A stretch of 64,000 nt of DNA from an uncultured Lachnospiraceae bacterium. GTDB taxonomy: Bacteria > Bacillota > Clostridia > Lachnospirales > Lachnospiraceae. The DNA lies in NCBI GenBank assembly GCA_947591155.1, contig CANQDA010000011.1, positions 32,081 through 96,080 on the forward strand, written 5' to 3'. Every line of letters starts with the position of its first letter. Positions within the stretch are counted from its first letter, which is position 1. The position numbers and the translations under genes were made by a program. The notes beneath the pieces were generated by a model. It saw only the letters and a program-made list of their open reading frames with translations, was not told the origin of the DNA and made no database searches. Below are positions 59,515 to 64,000 of this stretch, one piece after another.

Positions 59515-60519
59515 ATGAAGGTATTTATAACAGGCATTGCTGGTTTTCTGGGAAGCCATATTGCAGATGCTATGCTTGCAGACGGGCACGAGGTATCAGG
59601 CTGCGACAATCTGATTGGGGGCTATGTGGACAATGTGCCGGAGGGGGCGGAATACTATCAGGTGGATTGCTGTGACCTGGAGGCGATGAAAAGGCTGACA
59701 AAAGGGGTGGATATTGTTTACCACACGGCCTGTACTGCTTACGAGGGGCTGAGCGTATTCTCCCCGACTATGGTCTGCCAGAATACGTATATGAACACAG
59801 TTTCCATTGCAACGGCGGCAGTGATCAACCGTGTGAAGCGTTTTGTGTATTGTTCAAGCATGGCGAGATACGGAACACAGGAAATCGTACCTTTTACGGA
59901 GGATATGGTCTGCAGACCCCAGGATCCGTATGGGATATCGAAGTATTCGGCGGAACAGTTCCTGAAATGCCTGTGCAGTGTACACGGTATGGAACTGGTC
60001 ATCGCGGTACCGCACAATATCATAGGGCCACGCCAGAAATATGATGACCCATTTCGAAATGTTGCCTCGATTATGATCAATTTGATGCTTCAGGGAAGAC
60101 AGCCGATCATATACGGAGACGGAACCCAGAAAAGATGCTTTTCTTTTGTCCAGGATGATATTTATTGTCTGGAACGTCTGGCATTTCAGGATGACGTCGT
60201 CGGGGAGGTTATCAACATTGGGCCTGATGAGGAGTTTGTCACGATCAACCAGCTGGCGGAAACGATAGCACGCCTGTTGGATTTTGAACTGCATCCGATC
60301 TATATGCAAGGGCGGCCACAGGAAGTGAAAATGGCTACCTGCTCGGCAGATAAGGCACGTAAGCTTTTAGGATACCATACGGAATATTCCCTGGAAAAAG
60401 GTCTGGAACAGATGATCAATTACATACGTGAAAAGGGAACGAAGAAGTTCCGCTACCATTTGGATTTGGAAATTGTAAACGGCAAAACACCAAAAACATG
60501 GTTAAACCGCATGTTTTAG
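59515..60519 (+). CDS. NAD-dependent sugar epimerase/dehydratase
   Basis: The 334-residue protein is an extended short-chain dehydrogenase. The Rossmann motif GIAGFLGSH near residue 8 and the catalytic YGISK (Tyr, Lys) are present. It resembles UDP-glucose 4-epimerase/UDP-glucuronate enzymes, but the sugar substrate is uncertain. AAGGAG lies eight bases before ATG 59515; GTG 59506 is an alternative. Base composition is lower in GC than upstream genes, suggesting a transferred block. It is in the polysaccharide operon. Confidence 0.88.
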   Translation: MKVFITGIAGFLGSHIADAMLADGHEVSGCDNLIGGYVDNVPEGAEYYQVDCCDLEAMKRLTKGVDIVYHTACTAYEGLSVFSPTMVCQNTYMNTVSIATAAVINRVKRFVYCSSMARYGTQEIVPFTEDMVCRPQDPYGISKYSAEQFLKCLCSVHGMELVIAVPHNIIGPRQKYDDPFRNVASIMINLMLQGRQPIIYGDGTQKRCFSFVQDDIYCLERLAFQDDVVGEVINIGPDEEFVTINQLAETIARLLDFELHPIYMQGRPQEVKMATCSADKARKLLGYHTEYSLEKGLEQMINYIREKGTKKFRYHLDLEIVNGKTPKTWLNRMF

Positions 60520-60594
60520 AAGCCCCGTGGCCAAAAGCAGGCATATAAAAAAGATGATCGTGACAAAAAGAGAACGGACAGGAAATACGGCGTT

Positions 60595-61800
60595 ATGAAA
60601 GAAGACAGACAGGATAATCCGGTGTGTAAAAGTGTGTTCATTCTGGGGACGAAAGGGATTCCGGCAAAATATGGGGGATTTGAGACTTTTGTCGAAAAAT
60701 TGACACTGAACAGGCAGGATACAAGGATACAGTACCATGTATATTGTCAGAGGACGGCGGGGGAATACCGAAAGGATCCGGAAGCATACTGGCACAACGG
60801 GGCAATCTGCTTTCCGGTACCGGTTCCGGAAATCGGTCCTGCGAAAGCAGTTTGGTATGATTGGCATGCCTTGAAACTGGCAATCCAATATATTGAAAGG
60901 AAGCAGGTGGAGAATGCAGTCATCTTCCTATGCGCCTGCAGAATAGGGCCTTTCCTGAAGATGAACAGGCGTAAAATAAAGGCACTTGGGGCAAGACTGA
61001 TCATCAACCCGGACGGCCATGAGTGGCTGCGTGCCAAGTGGAATCGCTTTGTCAAATGGTACTGGAGGTTTTCTGAACGTCTTTCCGTGAAATATGCAGA
61101 TTTTTTGGTCTGCGATAGTGCCCATATTGAAAAGTATATCCGGGAAAACTACAAAAAATACGCACCTGAGACAGCATTTATAGCCTATGGTTCAGAGACG
61201 GCCCCATCAAAACTGGCGGATGACGATGAGAAAATAAGGGCCTGGTACAGAAAATGGGGATTGGAACCACAGGGATATTATATTAACATTGGACGCCTTG
61301 TGCCAGAAAATAACTATGAGACGATGGTGCGAGAGTTTATGGCCTCAGGGACAGAAAGAAAGCTGGTGCTTGCCGCTACAATCGGGAAGAATAAATTCTA
61401 TGAAAAGCTGAAAAGGGAACTTGGGTTTGAAAAAGACCACAGGATCCTGTTTGTGGATGGGATCTATGATGAGGAACTGTTGAAAAAGATACGCGGGAAT
61501 GCATATGGTTATATCCATGGCCATTCAGTCGGCGGAACAAACCCGAGCCTGCTGGAGGCATTGGGAACACTTGACCTGAACCTTTTGTATGACGTTGGTT
61601 TTAATCGGGAGGTGGGCGAAGACGGTGCAAAATACTGGACGCTGGAAAGAGGGAGCCTGAGCAGCCTGATCAATGAAGTTGATCGGATGCCATATGAGGA
61701 AAAGAGAAAATTAGGGGAAGCGGCCCATCGCAGGATTGCAGAACATTATACTTGGGAGAGCATTACAAAAAAATATGAGGATGTGTTTCTTGGCGGCTGA
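60595..61800 (+). CDS. Rhamnosyltransferase-like glycosyltransferase (DUF1972, GT4 family)
   Basis: The 401-residue protein has the DUF1972 N-terminal domain (FILGTKGIPAKYGGFETFVEKL) and a GT4-type C-terminal domain (HSVGGTNPSLLEALG, with its nucleotide-sugar-binding Glu). It resembles WchF/Cps2T beta-1,4-rhamnosyltransferases that add the second sugar of a capsule repeat unit. Donor and acceptor cannot be read from the sequence. Cytoplasmic, peripheral. It follows the epimerase gene after 75 bases. Confidence 0.85.
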   Translation: MKEDRQDNPVCKSVFILGTKGIPAKYGGFETFVEKLTLNRQDTRIQYHVYCQRTAGEYRKDPEAYWHNGAICFPVPVPEIGPAKAVWYDWHALKLAIQYIERKQVENAVIFLCACRIGPFLKMNRRKIKALGARLIINPDGHEWLRAKWNRFVKWYWRFSERLSVKYADFLVCDSAHIEKYIRENYKKYAPETAFIAYGSETAPSKLADDDEKIRAWYRKWGLEPQGYYINIGRLVPENNYETMVREFMASGTERKLVLAATIGKNKFYEKLKRELGFEKDHRILFVDGIYDEELLKKIRGNAYGYIHGHSVGGTNPSLLEALGTLDLNLLYDVGFNREVGEDGAKYWTLERGSLSSLINEVDRMPYEEKRKLGEAAHRRIAEHYTWESITKKYEDVFLGG

Positions 61801-61852
61801 GAATAAGGGAAAACGCCAGAGAAGAGACAAATTGGACTAAGAGGAGAAGAGC

Positions 61853-63199
61853 ATGCGGATTGCAATGATAGGAACAGGCTATGTTGGATTGGTTACGGGA
61901 ACATGTCTTTCAGAGCTTGGAAATGAAGTGATCTGTATAGATGTGGATGAAGAAAAAATCGAGCAGTTGAAAAAGGGTAAAATTCCAATCTATGAACCGG
62001 GGTTGGAGGAAATGGTACATAAAAACCAGAAATTGGGTCATCTGGCGTTTACCGCGGACTTTGAAGAAGGCATGCGCAGGGCTGCACTTTGCTTTATTGC
62101 GGTAGGGACGCCAATGGGTGAGGACGGGAGCGCGGATTTGAGCTACGTGCTGGCGGCAGCCAGAATGATCGGACAAAAGATGGAGCGTCCGATGTACGTT
62201 GTAGATAAGTCTACAGTACCGGTGGGCTCCTCCTTAAAAGTAAAGGAGACCATTCAGAAAGAACTCGATGATCGAAAACTTGACCTGACATTCCACGTGA
62301 TCTCGAACCCCGAGTTTCTGAAAGAGGGCAATGCAGTCCAGGATGCCATGCGCCCGGACCGTATCGTAATAGGGGCGGACAGTGAAGAGGCGGAAGCCGT
62401 GATGAGGGAGTTATATAAAGGCTTTGTCATCAATACGAATAATATCATCTGTATGGACCTGGCAAGTGCGGAAATGACAAAATATGCGGCAAATGCAATG
62501 CTTGCCACCAAGATCTCCTATATGAATGAGATCGCAAATATCTGTGAGAGAACGGGAGCAGACGTGAATAAGGTTCGGATGGGAATCGGGAGTGACCATA
62601 GGATCGGGTATAGCTTTATCTATGCCGGATGCGGGTATGGGGGTTCATGCTTCCCGAAAGATGTGAGGGCACTGATTCGAACCGCGGAGGATTGTGGGTA
62701 TGATGCCGAGATACTAAAAGCAGTTGAAAAGGTGAATGAACGGCAGAAATACATTCTAGTGGAAAAGATCGTAAACCGTTTTGGGGAGGACCTGAAAGGG
62801 AAGACAGTTGCAGTATGGGGGCTTGCCTTCAAACCAGAAACGGACGATATGCGCGAGGCAACTTCTGTTATCGTGATCCGGGAGCTGAAAAAACGCGGAG
62901 CCAGGATACGTGCGTATGACCCGAAGGCGGCGAAGGAAGCACAGAGATGTTACCTCAAAGGGGTAGATGTGGAATATGTGAAGAGCAAGTATTCCGCACT
63001 AACGGATGCGGATGCGCTGGTGCTTATCACAGAGTGGGCAGAGTTTCGAAATCCGGATTTTCAGGAGATGGAAAAGCGGATGAAACAGAGGATTATCTTT
63101 GATGGGCGGAACCAGTATGACGAACAGGTGATTGGGAAGTATGGGTTTGAGTATTATCAGGTCGGAGCGATCGCCGGAAGGAAGAAAATCAGCAGATAA
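61853..63199 (+). CDS. ugd: UDP-glucose 6-dehydrogenase
   Basis: This 448-residue enzyme oxidises UDP-glucose to UDP-glucuronate, a precursor of acidic polysaccharides. The N-terminal GTGYVGLVTGTCL, GTPMGEDGSAD, the catalytic Cys in GCGYGGSCFPKD near residue 263 and the WGLAFKPETDDMREA segment are present. Length is normal. It is preceded by AAGAGGAGAAGAGC. Presence of Ugd implies uronic acid in the polymer. It is in the same direction as its neighbours. Confidence 0.96.
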   Translation: MRIAMIGTGYVGLVTGTCLSELGNEVICIDVDEEKIEQLKKGKIPIYEPGLEEMVHKNQKLGHLAFTADFEEGMRRAALCFIAVGTPMGEDGSADLSYVLAAARMIGQKMERPMYVVDKSTVPVGSSLKVKETIQKELDDRKLDLTFHVISNPEFLKEGNAVQDAMRPDRIVIGADSEEAEAVMRELYKGFVINTNNIICMDLASAEMTKYAANAMLATKISYMNEIANICERTGADVNKVRMGIGSDHRIGYSFIYAGCGYGGSCFPKDVRALIRTAEDCGYDAEILKAVEKVNERQKYILVEKIVNRFGEDLKGKTVAVWGLAFKPETDDMREATSVIVIRELKKRGARIRAYDPKAAKEAQRCYLKGVDVEYVKSKYSALTDADALVLITEWAEFRNPDFQEMEKRMKQRIIFDGRNQYDEQVIGKYGFEYYQVGAIAGRKKISR

Positions 63200-63217
63200 C
63201 ATAGGAAAGAAAATGAT

Positions 63218-63952
63218 ATGCAAAAAGAAAGAAATGAGTACTTAGATTGTATAAAAGGGATACTAATTTTGGCAGTTGTCCTGGGGCATATTGCGTCCGG
63301 ACGGAATCCAGATTTGGATAGCAATACTATTTTTTTATGGTGCTATTCGTGGCATATGTTTCTATTTATGGCGGTTTCCGGTTATACGGTTGGGATGAGA
63401 ACCACTCCCATAGATAACATGTGGATTTTAGGAAGAGTAAGGCGTCTGCTTGTACCATATGTTATTTGGACATTTATAAATCTATTAGGAAGCGATGACC
63501 TGTCTGTTTCCACGTATCTTATCACGCTGATCTTTACACCTGTCCTCTGGTATTTATTGGTGCAGTTTTTAATGGATGCCATTTACTGGTTTGCCTGTAA
63601 ATATGACCATTCTACAGCCATAATAACAGGAACTGGTATTACAGTAAGCCTAATTTACATGTGTGGAGGGCGATGTGAAACGTTAAGGAACTTTTTACTG
63701 TACTTTCCGTTTTATTTTATCGGGCTATTTATAGGAAAAAGGAGAAAGCTGATCGTCAGAAAGTTTGGAAAAATAATTTGGGGGTCATTGATTTTATATC
63801 CGTTATCCATGTTCCTTTATTCCTGGAAAGACTATGAACATGTGACAGGACTTTTAAGGTCACTTTTTGCTTTTTTTCATATCCCGCAAGGGATAGCAAA
63901 CAGTATGATCGAAATAATGGAGAGGGGGAGACTGTCCGAAAACCTGAAATGA
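63218..63952 (+). CDS. Acyltransferase 3 family membrane protein, probably truncated
   Basis: The product, 244 residues, begins like polysaccharide O-acetyltransferases (RNEYLDCIKGILILAVVLGHI with its His, followed by several membrane helices; WHMFLFMAVSGY; RVRRLLVPYVIW). Full family members have about 330-360 residues and ten helices; here the reading frame ends after about seven helices in a hydrophilic tail (ERGRLSENLK). It may have been cut by an insertion near 63925 or by a frameshift. It would add acetyl or similar groups to the polymer. The sequence is AT-rich. Confidence 0.7.
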   Translation: MQKERNEYLDCIKGILILAVVLGHIASGRNPDLDSNTIFLWCYSWHMFLFMAVSGYTVGMRTTPIDNMWILGRVRRLLVPYVIWTFINLLGSDDLSVSTYLITLIFTPVLWYLLVQFLMDAIYWFACKYDHSTAIITGTGITVSLIYMCGGRCETLRNFLLYFPFYFIGLFIGKRRKLIVRKFGKIIWGSLILYPLSMFLYSWKDYEHVTGLLRSLFAFFHIPQGIANSMIEIMERGRLSENLK

Positions 63953-64000
63953 TGTGACTATATCGTGTGGTAAATACATCCACAATAAAAGTGGATGATT
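63925..64000. other. Foreign-looking sequence after the truncated acyltransferase
   Basis: The stretch beginning GGGGGAGACTGTCCGAAAAC resembles in style the GACTGTCCCAAAA-like ends of some insertion sequences. This is only a hint; the window ends before any transposase could be seen. Confidence 0.25.

Noticed and set aside
1..64000. CRISPR array
   Set aside because: No series of regularly spaced direct repeats is present; the repeats seen are pairs or palindromes.

Overview
The window looks like a chromosomal segment of a Gram-positive, anaerobic, endospore-forming member of the Clostridia, most probably a fairly GC-rich Lachnospiraceae. The evidence is spore genes (a SpoIIM-like protein next to xerD, cotJA-cotJB-cotJC), a biotin-dependent sodium-pumping decarboxylase, DUF5688 and DUF5662 proteins known mainly from this group, class I AlaS, ScpA/ScpB, and Gram-positive Shine-Dalgarno and sigma-A signals. 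This assignment is inferred from gene content; no 16S rRNA is present.

Layout. 1-3.1 kb: DUF362 protein, SpoIIM-like protein, XerD. 3.2-5.8 kb: DAHP synthase (minus strand), a Met8-type siroheme enzyme, RNase HI and a tiny membrane protein. 5.9-10.7 kb: alaS, rpsU and cardiolipin synthase, with a structured repeat between the last two. 10.8-15.8 kb: two D-Ala-D-Ala carboxypeptidases flanking a metallophosphoesterase and scpA-scpB. 15.9-22.4 kb: a secreted protein and a five-gene Na+-translocating decarboxylase operon holding both a 12S-like and a 5S-like carboxyltransferase. 22.5-31.1 kb: pyrC, efp, DUF5688, tRNA-Arg(CCG), an SH3b membrane protein, a pseudouridine synthase, ligA and metA. 31.2-38 kb: a LacI-type sensor/diguanylate cyclase, the cotJ operon, an FtsW/SpoVE protein and gltX. 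38.3-46.7 kb: UvrD-like helicase, DUF1292, exonuclease III, a GH13 protein lacking its catalytic residues, DUF5662, luxS and trpS. 46.8-48.1 kb: decayed toxin-antitoxin material. 48-53.7 kb (minus strand): puuR-like regulator, potABCD and an RluA-type synthase.

The most interesting part is 53.87-64 kb. A tyrosine recombinase gene (54155-55282) lies between two exact 27-bp inverted repeats (53873-53899 and 55373-55399), whose central trinucleotides (TGT/ACA) show that they face each other. One end of the segment holds a strong outward-facing sigma-A promoter, now aimed at puuR; the other holds an intrinsic terminator aimed at the next operon. That operon starts 37 bp past the right repeat, without room for its own promoter. 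It contains a helicase with four helicase-associated repeats, a polyprenyl-phosphate sugar transferase, an epimerase, a rhamnosyltransferase-like enzyme, UDP-glucose dehydrogenase and an acyltransferase. I interpret this as a phase-variable surface-polysaccharide locus controlled by a self-encoded invertible promoter segment, captured here in the probable OFF orientation. This is inference from sequence architecture.

Other points of note are a dispersed intergenic repeat with AGCAAYGAG/CTCRTTGCT ends (one copy supplies the stop codon of potC), a remnant of a PIN-type toxin fused in frame to a DUF3795 domain, an orphan HipB-like antitoxin, a CotJB with a repetitive Cys-rich extension, and several long hairpin structures between genes.
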